Notes: generated by a model not told the origin, from the sequence alone. A DNA stretch of 64,000 bases from Pleurostoma richardsiae (GCA_030052745.1 JANBVO010000010.1:248001-312000); one strand, 5' to 3'. Counted from the stretch's first letter, positions 42,377-53,838 are shown. Translations and numbers: made by a program.

Positions 42377-44068
42377 ATGCCCGACTGGACAGTTGGCAGC
42401 TTCCTGGCCGAGAGATTGGCACAGATCGGCGTTCAACACCACTTCGTTGTTCCCGGTGACTACAATCTTGTGCTATTAGACAAGCTACAAGGCCATCCTA
42501 AGCTCTCGGAGATTGGATGTAGCAATGAGCTGAACTGCTCCTTCGCCGCTGAGGGTTATGCGCGAGCCAACGGCGTGGCCGCAGCGGTGGTTACCTTCAG
42601 CGTCGGCGCCTTTTCCGCTTTCAACGGCATCGGGAGCGCATATGCTGAAAACCTGCCAGTCATCCTCATTAGCGGCTCGCCGAACACGAACGACGCCGGA
42701 GCATTCCACCTTCTGCATCATACGTTGGGAACGCACAACTTTGACTATCAACGCGAGATGGCGGAGAGAATCACTTGCACCGCAGTCTCCATCCGCCGGC
42801 CCGAAGACGCCCCGTGGATGATCGATCATGCTATACGGAGTGCATTGTTGGAGCAGAAGCCCGCGTACATCGAGATACCGACCAATATATCCAACTCGCC
42901 ATGTGCTCCCCCAGGGCCAATCAGCGGTGTCCTAGCACCGAGGCGGAGTGATCCCGAGACATTGGCAGCGGCTGTGAAGGCTGTCACCGACTGGCTTGAC
43001 ACAAGGCAAAAGCCAGTACTCCTGGCTGGTCCTAAACTTCGAGCAGCTCGCGCAGAAGCCGCCTTCTTGGAATTAGCCAACGCCTTAGGCTGCGCCGTGG
43101 CGGTTATGCCCAGCGCGAAGGGTTTCTTCCCGGAGGACCACGCACAATTCGTGGGTGTGTTCTGGGGTCAAGTCAGTACTGATGGTGCCGATGCGATAAT
43201 CGACTGGTCAGACGGCATTCTTGGTGGTGGAGTAGTGTTCACGGACTACAGCACCGTCGGCTGGACGGGTCTCCCAGCGGCTTCGAATCTGTTGAACGCA
43301 GACATGACCCGCGTTAGCTTCCCTGGGGCCGACTATAGCAATGTCAACCTGGCAGATCTCCTGTCTGCCCTCGCCAAAACGGCCAAAGCCAACCATACGA
43401 CTATGGTTGAATATGCTCGCCTTCGTCCCGACGTGGTCTTACCTCCGGCCGAGAAGCCAACACTTGTTCTCACCCGCCATGAAGTTGCTCGACAAGTCCA
43501 AGGACTGCTTCAGCCGGATTCGACTCTCTTTGTTGAGACTGGCGACTCCTGGTTCAATGGCATACAGATGAAGTTACCTCGCCACGCGCGATTCGAGATT
43601 GAGATGCAATGGGGCCATATCGGTTGGTCTGTCCCCGCTTCTTTTGGATACGCAGTTGGTGCCCCTGGGCGTCATGTCGTTCTAATGGTCGGTGACGGGT
43701 CGTTCCAGATGACGGTGCAGGAAGTATCTCAGATGGTACGACTGCAGGTTCCCGTCATCATCTTCCTCATGAATAACGGAGGTTATACGATCGAAGTAGA
43801 GATCCATGACGGCTTGTATAACCGCATCAAGAATTGGGACTATGTGGGTCTAGTCGAGGCATTCAACGCTGGGGAGGGTCACGCGAAGGGGTGCAAAGCT
43901 GCAACTGCGGAGCAGCTGACGCATGCAATTGAGGTAGCCAAGGCCAACCGACGCGGACCAACGCTGATCGAATGCATCATTAACCAAGACGACTGTACCA
44001 AGGAGCTGATTACATGGGGTCACTACGTGGCTTCTGCGAATGCCCGACCACCGGTCAATCTCAGTTAG
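42377..44068 (+). CDS. pyruvate decarboxylase
   Basis: Thiamine-diphosphate enzyme turning pyruvate into acetaldehyde and CO2. Single exon, 563 residues, the usual PDC length. Starts MPDWTVGSFLAERLAQIGVQ. Catalytic and cofactor residues: VPGDYNLVLLD (Asp), CSNELNCSFAAEGYAR (the proton-relay Glu), HLLHHTLG (paired His), the ThDP/Mg motif GDGSFQMT to MNNGGYT, and YTIEVEIHDG (catalytic Glu). The stop is TAG after PPVNLS. It is downstream of D-LDH on the same strand, so three enzymes drawing on pyruvate are together within about 5.2 kb. It could also act on other 2-oxo acids, but the active-site pattern is standard PDC. Confidence 0.92.
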   Translation: MPDWTVGSFLAERLAQIGVQHHFVVPGDYNLVLLDKLQGHPKLSEIGCSNELNCSFAAEGYARANGVAAAVVTFSVGAFSAFNGIGSAYAENLPVILISGSPNTNDAGAFHLLHHTLGTHNFDYQREMAERITCTAVSIRRPEDAPWMIDHAIRSALLEQKPAYIEIPTNISNSPCAPPGPISGVLAPRRSDPETLAAAVKAVTDWLDTRQKPVLLAGPKLRAARAEAAFLELANALGCAVAVMPSAKGFFPEDHAQFVGVFWGQVSTDGADAIIDWSDGILGGGVVFTDYSTVGWTGLPAASNLLNADMTRVSFPGADYSNVNLADLLSALAKTAKANHTTMVEYARLRPDVVLPPAEKPTLVLTRHEVARQVQGLLQPDSTLFVETGDSWFNGIQMKLPRHARFEIEMQWGHIGWSVPASFGYAVGAPGRHVVLMVGDGSFQMTVQEVSQMVRLQVPVIIFLMNNGGYTIEVEIHDGLYNRIKNWDYVGLVEAFNAGEGHAKGCKAATAEQLTHAIEVAKANRRGPTLIECIINQDDCTKELITWGHYVASANARPPVNLS

Positions 44069-44632
44069 TGTTGCAGTGAGCACCAGAGCTACTTATTAGA
44101 GATAGCTGCGTTCTGTAGTATTTATCCTTTATAGCAACTCATGCTTTTAAGAACAAATTCATGAAAGCCGCTACTTCAGGTACCCTAAGAATGTCCTGTG
44201 CAAGTCTCTCTGTCGGTATCAGCGTTGCCAAACATCAAAGTATTGAATCTCGTTCTCTCCCGTTGCGTGGGTCTTTGGTAAGGTGTTGTTCAGGCCTTCG
44301 GTGTCAGCATTGGCTGCTTGGGCCAAGTATGGCCGAGAGTCTAACCTCGATTTTGCTACGACCTTCTATGCCACCTACCCATGCACCCCTCTCCCACAAT
44401 CTCAGCGTCCTGCAGAACGCAAAAGCTAATCTGAGATTGATCGGCCTCCCTGATACTTACCTTTCTCGTTATTGCGGTCTCTGATATTGAGCCCCCGGCC
44501 CACGCGCCTGTCTTTATCACCTGTAGCGGCAATACCTACCTACAGGAGCGGTATGAACAAGGCTGACGTCAAGATCTCCATTATTGATACCTTCTCTGAA
44601 ACATTCACTACTGAAAGGTGCTTTCAGTACGG

Positions 44633-44866
44633 TGTTGGTGTAATAAAAAGTATTCTAGGTAAGACTGTCGACGTTGAGCTGGTGAGCAAAGGTGTCAAGT
44701 TCAAGGACACTGCTACGTGTTCTGGGTGCTGCTCCAAGGAGCACCTGGAACTGCCTGGCACGTGAGGTGCCAGGCCTGGCCCTATATAAGGCATGTCTGG
44801 CGACAGGAATACTAGCAAGAGAATCAAGCTCTTAACTCCATATTACCTGATATCCTGACTTGAACA
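44633..44866 (+). mobile_element. possible solo LTR of a retrotransposon
   Basis: A 234-bp stretch starts TGTTGGT and ends TTGAACA, so it has TGTT..AACA ends as in many Copia-type LTRs. It has a TATATAAGG promoter-like string about 80 bp before its end and a short GGTGCCAGGCCTGGC-like palindromic region. I found no second copy, no target-site duplication and no internal coding region, so it is a fossil at best and the call is tentative. Confidence 0.3.
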
Positions 44867-46261
44867 TCATGCCTTGGTCTATGCAGACTCCCACGCAGTC
44901 AGTCCTGGCTGCCTGCGTGCCAACCTAAGCAATAAGCCCCAGCTTATTGTAGCAGATACTCAGTTTTAGGCCTTGGACAAGGTCAGACGGACGAACGATC
45001 AAAGTCCTTATTGTTGAAACGAACAAGAATCGTATCAAGCGTCTGTGATAGATGACGAATTAGAAAGAGAAAATAACAAAACGAATGCGTTTTGAGTGGT
45101 AGAGGGCGGCGTTCGGTTTCATAGTTGAATAGGGGAATGAGGTACGTGAACAGGCTACGTGCGTGGTGCCTTTCCCATTATGGAAACCAACACGTGGATG
45201 ACTATATGACTGCCAGCAAGGACTACACTCCCAGAGACTTTGGAAACATAGGTGCATGCATTTTTCGTTGTGAAGACGCTTGAAAATATCGGTCCCTTAA
45301 TATCTCAAGCTCCACTGCCTCTCCCGGTACAAGGTACAAGACCGTAGCTTGGTTTTCTACCTGTGTTGCAGATATCCGACTCATGATGCCACTCGGCCGG
45401 TAGCCAGTTTCCCTCGCAAGGAACATACATAACATACCTCAGCCTTCTTTACAAAACCCCAGCAGGCTGCCCTTTGGTCGGTTCTGTCCGAGCCGCTGTC
45501 CTCCTCTCCCGGAATCAGCTGAGTATCAGGCTGCCAGCTGAACTGGCGTCTGCAGCGTCTTGGACTGCGAGCTCCTTGGATCTGCCGAGGACTCGGCGAG
45601 GCCGAACTCCTTATCGTGATGCAGTTACAAGTATCCTGTTGCAAGTGCGTTGCTGTTATCTCTGCTCTCGCCTACGGCACTCCCTCCTATTGGTTATTGG
45701 GTACTGGACCCGCGCCATCTGCCAACACACGGCACTAAGATGCCTGTTGGTGATCTGGTAACCTGGGGATTGTCCACTCCCGGGACTAAATGGGCTGTTA
45801 GAGAAGTACTCGAGGAGTCTAGACTGTTCGGGACTTCTGCCCCGATTTGACTAGGCGCCGCCAAAGTCGTGATAAGGCCGAGACATCACTTACGGAGAGC
45901 GCCGCCTCCTTATTGGTAGTGTAGTAAGATAGGCGACGCCAGTTCCTTGTTACCGTCTGCACTTCCCATATCATTAGGCGCGTAAGGTCACAGTTGGTTG
46001 TGCAGCGCAAGTTGATGCCCTCTAGGTATCTTGCCATAGGCTCTACTTAGAAAATGAAATCGCTATGCAATAGCGACGCCACTGTTCATTTCTGAATGAC
46101 GCCATTGACCTCCCACTCTCGTACCCCACTAACGGCCTGTCGAGAGTAGCGCTGTACGCATCTCCTCGACATGAAAGGCACCGGTGGTGTGCTACCACCC
46201 CACGGCTACCCTCCCGTTCGTCCTTCCCCAGACCAAGGTGCGATTGGGCAGTGGCCAGGGT

Positions 46262-46652
46262 CTTATCCAGCCCCTCCCTTGCACAATATGCACTGACTAA
46301 CCCAACTGGTGAGTACTATTTGGCGAGATGGCACGCTCGAAATGAGCTTGTCACGATGGTTCTGATTGCTTGACTGGGAAGAGATCTCTTGGCATAGGCC
46401 TGGGGAGAGCACAGACACGAGACCGCAGAGATAAGGGTCATTCGAGCAGGACGAGGCGTCAGAATGTGGCTTGGGGCGAGTCCGACGACCTTCCCTTTCC
46501 CCTCGCTCTCGCCGTCGCCTCGGCAAAAGCAGCTCACGGGTTTGGTCAGTAGATGGCGTGGGAGGATGAATTAGGAGGGAGCTGGGGTGACCTGGCGCCC
46601 CCTCCCAACGACCGCATACATTGATTCGCGATGCTATCAGGTGCAGCTTATC
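46262..46652. promoter_or_regulatory. GATA-factor site group upstream of the amino-acid permease
   Basis: HGATAR-type strings occur at 46262-46267 (CTTATC), 46430-46435 (GATAAG), about 46634 (CTATCA) and 46647-46652 (CTTATC), 230-620 bp before the permease start. Such sites bind AreA/NIT2 nitrogen regulators in ascomycetes, which commonly control amino-acid permeases. Confidence 0.45.
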
Positions 46653-46882
46653 AGACAGCTCGGTCCATTGCGTCGTCGCGCCATTGCGCCCCTTGGTTGC
46701 GTGTGGACTGAGTGACCAGCTAAGCGGGTGATGTTGGCTCGCGAGCATATTAAGAGGCGGCAGGGAATTGTTCTGGAAGATATCTCTGTGTTCTTTTCCT
46801 CTCGATCTCTTCTCTCCGTTCCATTCATCTGGTCAGTCTAAGAGAAGAAAGAGAGGACAACAATCCAAGCCCCTCTCCCACT

Positions 46883-48785
46883 ATGGCTGAGAAGAACTCA
46901 GATGCTGAGGTCGGCCAGACCCCCATCTACGATGGCGTCGGTGACCGCAAGCAGGACAAAGTCTACGAGGGCGCCGCCGTCCTCGGCGACGAGACTATGG
47001 TCGACCAGTACGGCTATGTCACTCGAGGGTACGAACTTCTCTCATCTCAGCTTGTCTTCTAGGCGGGCGGTGGCTAGCGCGATGGCACTGCATGTATCGC
47101 TGGAGCTCTCACATGCCTAGTACTTGATGCTGATCCTGGTTAAACTGCAGCTTGAAGTCACGACATGTCCAGTTCATCGCCCTTGGTGGCACCATTGGCA
47201 CCGGTCTGTTCCTTGGTATCGGTAGCGCGCTCACCCGCGCCGGCCCTCTCTCGGTCCTGCTTGGTTATACCGGCACCGGCATCGCCGTCTTCGCCATGAT
47301 GCAGAGTCTCGGCGAGATGGCCACTTGGCTTCCACTTCCTGGCGCCATTCCCCAGTTTTGCGCCCGCTATGTCGATGATGCCCTCGGCTTTGCCGTCGGG
47401 TGGAACAACTGGTACTCCTCGTCCATCACCATCTGCGCTGAGATCTCTGCTGCCGCTGTGGTTATCGGGTACTGGGAGGGAGCCGCCGACATCAACGTGT
47501 CGGCGTGGATTACTCTCATCTTGGTTCTCGTCATCTGTCTAAACATCTTCGCTGTAGCCATCTATGGTGAGGCCGAGTTCTGCTTCGCCTCCATCAAGAT
47601 CATCACTATCGTCGGTCTTCTCCTCATGGCTTTCATCGTCGATTTGGGCGGCAACCCTAAACACCAGCGGCTTGGATTCTGGACCTGGAAGCACCCTGGC
47701 GCCATGAAGGAATACGACGGCAAGGGTGACTGGGGCCGCTTTCTCGGACTGTTCTCGACCCTCGTCAACGCCGCCTTCTCCTACGGCGGCGTCGAGCTAG
47801 TCGCTGTCGCCGCCGGTGAAGCTGAGAACCCCCGCAAGAATATCCCCAAGGCCGTGCGCCGTGTCTTCTGGCGTATCCTCTTCTTCTACGTGCTGGGCTC
47901 TCTGGCCATCGGCGTCCTTGTCGCCTCCAACGACCCACACCTGCTGCACGCCCAGGAGACTGGTGCCGCCGGCGCCGCCCAATCGCCTTGGGTCATCGGC
48001 ATCCAGAACGTCGGCATCAAGGTGCTGCCCTCCATCATCAACGCAGTCATCCTTACTTCCGCGTCCTCCTCCGCCAACGCCTTCCTCTACACCGGCTCGC
48101 GCTACCTCTACGCGCTGGCGCAGAACCGCCAGGCGCCCAAGATCTTTCTGACCTGCAGCAAGCGCGGCGTGCCGTGGATCGCCACACTGACGACCGCCTG
48201 CGTCGGCCTGCTCACGTATCTGTCTGCGGGCAGCGGCGGCGCCGCCACCGCCTTTGAGTGGTTCCAGAACCTGGTCACCATTGCTGGTCTTTTCACCTGG
48301 TGCTCCATCTGCGTCGCCTATCTGCGCTTCTACTCCGCGCTCAAGGCGCAAGGTATCGACCGTGACACGCTCGTCTTCAAGAGTCCGTTCCAGCCGTACA
48401 CTGCCTGGTTCTCGCTCATCTACTTTGCCATCATCATCGTGTTCAACGGGTTCGACGTCTTTGTCCATGGCCATTGGAGCGTGAGCAGTAAGCATTCATC
48501 CACCTCTTTGTGGCCTTTCTTTCGCCTTTCCTGTCCCCTGTCTACTAAGAGTGTATGGAACACCGCTGATCCGTGGTTATTGCAGACTTCATTGCCGCAT
48601 ACATTGGTATCCCCATCTTCTTCTTCCTCTTCGGTGTCTGGAAGGTCATCAAGCGGACGAAGTGGAGAAGCTCGCTGGAGGCGGACCTTATGACAGGCAA
48701 GGCGGCGCTGGATGCCGAGGACGCTCACTGGCCAGAGAGGAAGCCTAGAAACGCGCTGGAGAAGGTCTGGTTCTTCATTGCTTGA
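46883..48785 (+). CDS. amino-acid permease (YAT/AAP family)
   Basis: Plasma-membrane proton-coupled amino-acid transporter, 12 predicted helices. Exon 1 (46883-47029) reads MAEKNSDAEVGQTPIYDGVG to QYGYVTRG. Exon 2 begins near 47150 with LKSRHVQFIALGGTIGTGLF, the hallmark of helix 1. It continues LGEMATWLPLPGAIPQFCAR, AVGWNNWYSSSI, AFSYGGVELVAVAAGE (helix 6, conserved) and SASSSANAFLYTGSRYLYAL (helix 8 region), to GFDVFVHGHWSV. A third exon gives NFIAAYIGIPIFFFLFGVWK and the cytosolic tail ending EKVWFFIA. Total about 560 residues. Third codon positions are very GC-rich. The leader before the ATG is CT-rich, and GATA-type sites lie upstream, suggesting nitrogen control. Confidence 0.92.
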
Positions 48786-50390
48786 GTAGGGGCCGATGAC
48801 ACAATCAGCGAGGTGAAGCATATACAATTGTTGAAGTCAGGGGCGGATGAGAGATTGCATCTCGACAGGGGAGTACGTACATTTTGAAATGAGAAGCAGT
48901 TTTTCAAGTATAATAGGACTACGGGGGATTTGTCTGATTCACCACTGGCCCAAGCCTGAAGTCGGTCAAAGTGAATCTTGGTGTTATCAGGTGCCTACTT
49001 TCATCACCATCTTCGTCTACGTTCCAACTGACAACAGGGGTTTCCGGGTTGTTTTTCGCCCGGGTGTATGGACCTTTACCGGTGACTCCCTAATCTTGGT
49101 TGACAGCAAGCATTAGTGCAAACGGACTTCAGGATATCCCATAACATCCTTTGTGATGTCCTGTGTTGCAAAGTACGCTTCAATGCTCTTGAACGAACGA
49201 CCAGAATTTCGGCATAGTGCTGACTTTCCCCACCCAGGCGACGTTTGGTGTAGTTGGTTTTCTTTGTCGGCACAACAGGGAATCTTCACTTTCAAGCCCG
49301 ACCCTGGGATTGACGAGTTTCATTTATACGTCTACTAGACAAAACCTTTCTATAAGGAACCCAGAGACCTGTCCACTGTGCAGAGAGCAAGGGCACACTG
49401 CTGTTATTGTGTAATTCAAACCTCACTCATGCTTCCTGTGACTAACGAGAATCTACTCAGCTCCTTGAGCGGTCAACGTAGAACAAATACCCCGTCGTAT
49501 GCGAAGCCCTAGTTCCGCCTGCCCAATTGCCCATGGACCCTGCAGCTTAACGGCTATTGTGCTCCTAGTACTTTCGTATGGCAACTTATTGTTATTACCG
49601 ACCCTAAAGCGCTGCTGTTGTAGGTATTTAGGTTTCTGTGTGATGACTTTGTGAATAGAGATACGTCGCATCCTCCGTCATGCCGCTCCAGACATAGACC
49701 AAGCCCGAGCCAGCAACAATAAGACACAACATGTCAATTCCGGAAGGTTCCGGGGTGTAGGCTCAAGACAATGAGGTGTATTCAGGCTCGGATCAACTCG
49801 AGCTTCTCCTTTCCCTCGCTATCTTCACTCCACGGCAGCCCGCGAAATTCCTCTCCAACACACATCGAGGCTACTACCCGCCACAACACAGGAAGCAGAA
49901 TAGCCGGTAGGTGTCAACGCAGCAACCACCTACAAGCTGAAGTGGTAAAAATACGGTCCAGTTTCTAATCTAGGAGTAGGTGATGATTATATTTCGAACG
50001 ACAGCGCCGACATCCTAGGTGCTCCGGGCGAGCTGAGCTAACATCGCAGGTATTCTCTCGAGAACTTCTCACCCGCGACCAGTGGCCGAAACAAATAAAT
50101 TCCCAACGCGCAGTGTCACTCACTGGAAGTTATTCCAGAAGATCCTGGTCTGGGGTTCTTCTACGATGAGCCGAGTTTCCAAGTCGAGCGTTGGCCTCAT
50201 CGACTGGTTGTGAATCAAGCCTAGCTTTTCTAGTCCGTACAAGCCACGCACGGTTGCGGTATCGGAAACGCAACGAGCCGCCAAAGGTTTTGCAGACAGT
50301 AAAATGCATAATGGATAGCGAGGTAGAGAAAAGTATGTTTTGCCATCTTGGAATGTATCTACACCGTCCACTAACTCGGCCGGTTCAGTG
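48786..50390. other. 1.6 kb intergenic spacer
   Basis: Only short frames without motifs on both strands. The right part should hold the promoter of the 2EXR gene at 50.4 kb. Confidence 0.45.
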
Positions 50391-51329
50391 ATGCTTAAGC
50401 GTCGTCGAAGCTCGAGTGACCCGGGTACCCGACACAGCACCCCCAATATATCAAGGGCTTGTCTCCGACTGAGACGAGCCTCTGAGGCAAGCGACAAGCC
50501 CAAATCATCTCCAAAGAAGTTCAAGGACCTTCCGTTCGAAGTGCGTGCTATGATTTACCGCGAAGCGCTTGACATGCCCCTCTTCATCAATCTCAGAATT
50601 TTCGCTGGTTGCGACGAGCACTTGACGAAGAAACACGGAATCTTGGAGGCGGATAAGTCTATGCTCGATGCCATGAGAAGATTCAGTGTGCTCCGGGCCG
50701 TATCTAAGGAGGTCAACAAGCTCTTCGCCCGACTGCCGCACACTATGCAGACATACAAGGGCACAATCCGTTTTCACGCGTCGAAAGACCTATTCATGCT
50801 AAGATACTTGGATCATCTTTCATACTGGAGCATGTCAGATAAGAAACTCCAGGCGCTTCAGAGCATACTCCCCTCGGGTATGGTCGACGTCGGCATCTAT
50901 CTCGAATTCAATGCTGCTTGGCTGCCAAAGCGCGAGTCGGACCTCACTATGCTCCCGCTCATTGCGCCAGCCCTGCTCAGCGTCAAGCGCATCTTTCTGG
51001 CGATGCCGCATTGTTTGGGGAAGCATAAGGGAGACGGCTACCTGCTCAAGGCGGAGGAAGACGTTAGCTCCGAGACGGGCGAGACTACTCCTCAGCGCCA
51101 CTACGTCTGGCAGCCGGGACCCGCAGACAACGCCCCGGATGGTATGATGTACCGAATTCGCGCCTTGGAAAAGATCATGAATGAGGCATTGCAGCGGCTG
51201 GCTGGCTGCAAGAATGCCCAACATTCTTCGCTGGAGGTTCAGAAGTGGATTCAGAGACTGGAGTTCGTCGGCTTGATGCACCACGACTATGGCGGGAGCA
51301 GGGTTGGCACTAGATATGTAATGGATTGA
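50391..51329 (+). CDS. 2EXR-domain protein 1
   Basis: Single-exon protein of 312 residues. The first in-frame ATG gives MLKRRRSSSDPGTRHS, a basic, Ser-rich tail up to SPKKFKDLPFEVRAMIYREA. From there it has the 2EXR/F-box-like motif (F-x-x-LP-x-E-[VI]-R-x-x-I-[YW]-x-x-A-L) at about residues 45-65. The family is common in filamentous ascomycetes and its function is unknown; the motif resembles the helical start of F-box domains. The rest (YLDHLSYWSMSDKKLQAL, LLSVKRIFLAMPHCLG) is the usual variable family body. One of four such genes within 13 kb. Confidence 0.78.
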   Translation: MLKRRRSSSDPGTRHSTPNISRACLRLRRASEASDKPKSSPKKFKDLPFEVRAMIYREALDMPLFINLRIFAGCDEHLTKKHGILEADKSMLDAMRRFSVLRAVSKEVNKLFARLPHTMQTYKGTIRFHASKDLFMLRYLDHLSYWSMSDKKLQALQSILPSGMVDVGIYLEFNAAWLPKRESDLTMLPLIAPALLSVKRIFLAMPHCLGKHKGDGYLLKAEEDVSSETGETTPQRHYVWQPGPADNAPDGMMYRIRALEKIMNEALQRLAGCKNAQHSSLEVQKWIQRLEFVGLMHHDYGGSRVGTRYVMD

Positions 51330-52797
51330 TTCCAAACGGTTTGAGCTGCTTAGGATTCAGCTAGAGGGACTCCTTGGGCGACTTCATAATTTCACGCAAT
51401 AGGGGCAGACGGGCTCTATGATGATATGGAACCTACTTAGTTTCATAGCATGCCAGAGACCCTTTGAATCACGCATTGTCCCGGTATCAGCAACGCTGTC
51501 TCTGTCTAGTAGATGTGCTTTCCGGGTGGGCTGATGTGAAAGGATGGGTGAGATAGCTATCCCGTACTCAGTCCAGACCTCAGCCACACCATGCCACTCG
51601 GCCCCCTGACTTCACGGCGATACTCGACGACACGAACACTCACACAACGGAAGTGTGAGCATTTATAGTAACTCAAAACGAAACGGATCTCTTTGTTTCC
51701 TCTCAGCCTATCCTCGTGGTTTTCTTTTGCCCTTTTGTGCGCGACTTCGGCCTCTTCGCTCTTCTCCCACTTCAAGGAGCAACTCCCTCCCCCGACCTCG
51801 ACAGCACAAACATAGTCAAATTTTCCATTCAACCACAACCGGACCCGTAAATCTCGAGGTCAGCTTGCACGAGAAGTGCTTCCTGGTATCATACTGCAAG
51901 TAAGCAAGACATCTAGCTGCAGCGAAACGAAAACTAACTAGCAACATCGACATTGAGCTCACAACGCTCACCTTCTAATCGTTCACTACTCTTTCTTTGA
52001 AGCTGCCGCCTGCCATGCAGTAAAGTCTGAGGATCTCTATTTAGGGTAGGCTCTTGCACAAGCTATCCGTCTACCGAAGGTTGATTCTATTCCTGCGCTT
52101 CGGAGGTGTCAACGACAAACGGTTTAGTTCGACATCCAGCTCTCCACCAGCCACTCCCGTTCTCTCCACGCTATTTGCGAGCAACTAACAATTGTTCTAC
52201 ACTCCTAGATTCTCTAGAGACGTGCAGAAAATACTCGATCATCAAATGTCTGTCCAGCCTTTGCCTTTAGGCGATGTCGAGGACTAACCGGCCGATCTAA
52301 CTCGCAGCTGACAGCACTCCCCCCATTCACGCTTCGTTCTGCCGAAAGAGCAGGTAATGGAATTCTGCAATTCCCTCTTCTTCATATGAGAGAATTCAAA
52401 CATCAACAGTATGTCTAGTCTCTTCCCCTTGAAGAGTGTCGATAGCTCATACCATCCAAACCAGAGCTACAACTCACATCTCCCGTCGGCTCCAAAGGAG
52501 CCGCGAGACCGACCTTTCCAAGCGAGCGGACTTCATTCTTCGTTGTGTCTCATAACTGCAGTGGTTTGTATGATACTCTCAAGGCTTAGGATCATCAACT
52601 GACCAAGCCTAGACCTTTGAACTTCGCTTATCACGAACTTCATCCCTCGTAGATCTATCCTAGTCAGGAGAGTCACACCGCTGCCTCGTGCAAGAAGAGA
52701 AATCCAGCGGTTTGTCGAGTGCCTTACAACGTAAGTAAGCTTGGTCCGAGTATCGTTGGCTCTGTGAACTGACCAGGTCCGCACAGATCTACGTATC
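51330..52797. other. 1.5 kb spacer between two 2EXR genes
   Basis: No gene found. A 63-codon frame at 52411-52602 begins MSSLFPLKSVDSSYH but has no known motif. This stretch may include a long 5' leader of the next gene. Confidence 0.4.
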
Positions 52798-53838
52798 ATG
52801 GAATTCCTCAACGTCATGAAAAGCGCCGCAAAGGGTGTCTTCCAGACCATTATCAAGCCGGTCTACAACATCTCCAAGCATATCGTCACGAAAGTCTTCC
52901 AGGTTATCTTGAAGCCCGCCTTCAAGGCCGCCGCTAAGGCCACCTTCAACATTGTCTTCCGGCTGTTCGAGCCGTTCACGCATCCACAACCCGCTCAGGC
53001 GGACCTGGCCCTGCAGCAAGTCATGCACCCAGCCGCTCAAAGCTCTCCGCCACGCCGCCAGTTCATGAATCTCCCCGCTGAACTCCGCCTGCAGATCTGG
53101 AAGGAGGCCCTCGACCTGCCGGACATGCTGCTGTTCAGCCTCCGGCTCTACGTCTTCAACTTCTACGTCACCCGCATGCGGCTATACCCTGTCGCCGACC
53201 TCTACCACACCATGCGCCGGACCACCCGTGTCCGCCTCGTCTGCAATGAGGCCAACGCCGAGGTCCTCCGCCTGCTGCCCGCCGTGGTGCAGACCCGCGG
53301 CGGGCCGATCCGGATGAACCCCGCCCGGCAGGCAGTCTGCCTGCACCGGCTCTTCGTGCAGGAGACTGACTGTGACAACGGTGGCTGGCCAAGCCCCCTA
53401 GAGGGACTGTTCCCCCGGGGCATCACGGACATCTACTGCAGTTTGGACCTGCGCGCTGAGCTCGACCGCCGCCGGCTGCCGCACCCGCTCCGCCAGCGCC
53501 CCGTCCTCGCCCGCTGCCTCGTCCACCTCATGCCCGCATTCACAGACGCCCGGTTCCTCTTCGTGCTTAACTGGCACCGGGACGCCCGCCCCTGGCGCCC
53601 GTCGCACCTCCCCGGCACGCGGGCCTCCGGCTTCCGGCCCGGAGCTGTCCTCGTGCCCGGCGAGCGGGCCCCGGAGGCCCTGCCGAGGGCGACCGCGCAG
53701 GCGCTGATGGATAACTACGTGGCCAGGCTGGCCGCCCACACCCAGGGGACCCTGCCGGCCCAGCCGGACGCCGGTGCCATCCAGGCCTGGGCGAACGGGT
53801 TGGCGCCCCGGGGCGTAATGGGCAGGTACTTCGACTAG
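52798..53838 (+). CDS. 2EXR-domain protein 2
   Basis: Single-exon, 346 residues. The N-terminal 60 residues form an amphipathic, Lys-rich and hydrophobic run of related heptad-like blocks (GVFQTIIKPVYNISKHIV, KVFQVILKPAFKAAAKA), which could associate with a membrane or form a helix bundle. Then the 2EXR motif RRQFMNLPAELRLQIWKEAL at about residues 80-100, and TRVRLVCNEANAEVLRLLP. The C-terminal half is Arg/Pro-rich. Third codon positions are almost all G or C, far more than in the 2EXR gene at 50.4 kb. Function unknown; family role unassigned. Confidence 0.78.
   Translation: MEFLNVMKSAAKGVFQTIIKPVYNISKHIVTKVFQVILKPAFKAAAKATFNIVFRLFEPFTHPQPAQADLALQQVMHPAAQSSPPRRQFMNLPAELRLQIWKEALDLPDMLLFSLRLYVFNFYVTRMRLYPVADLYHTMRRTTRVRLVCNEANAEVLRLLPAVVQTRGGPIRMNPARQAVCLHRLFVQETDCDNGGWPSPLEGLFPRGITDIYCSLDLRAELDRRRLPHPLRQRPVLARCLVHLMPAFTDARFLFVLNWHRDARPWRPSHLPGTRASGFRPGAVLVPGERAPEALPRATAQALMDNYVARLAAHTQGTLPAQPDAGAIQAWANGLAPRGVMGRYFD

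Larger units (their letters stand above)
44069..46882. other. 2.8 kb gene-poor spacer
   Basis: No intact gene seen. It contains a possible solo LTR (44633-44866), stop-rich frames with no recognisable domain from about 44.9 to 46.0 kb, and the promoter and CT-rich leader of the downstream permease. Confidence 0.5.

Noticed and set aside
45381-46037. Stop-rich frames that could be retrotransposon remains
   Set aside because: No reverse transcriptase, integrase or gag motif could be recognised; proximity to a possible LTR alone is not enough.
47797-48495. 232-codon open frame on the minus strand
   Set aside because: Antisense to the amino-acid permease, Asp/Glu/Gly/Ala-rich with no domain.
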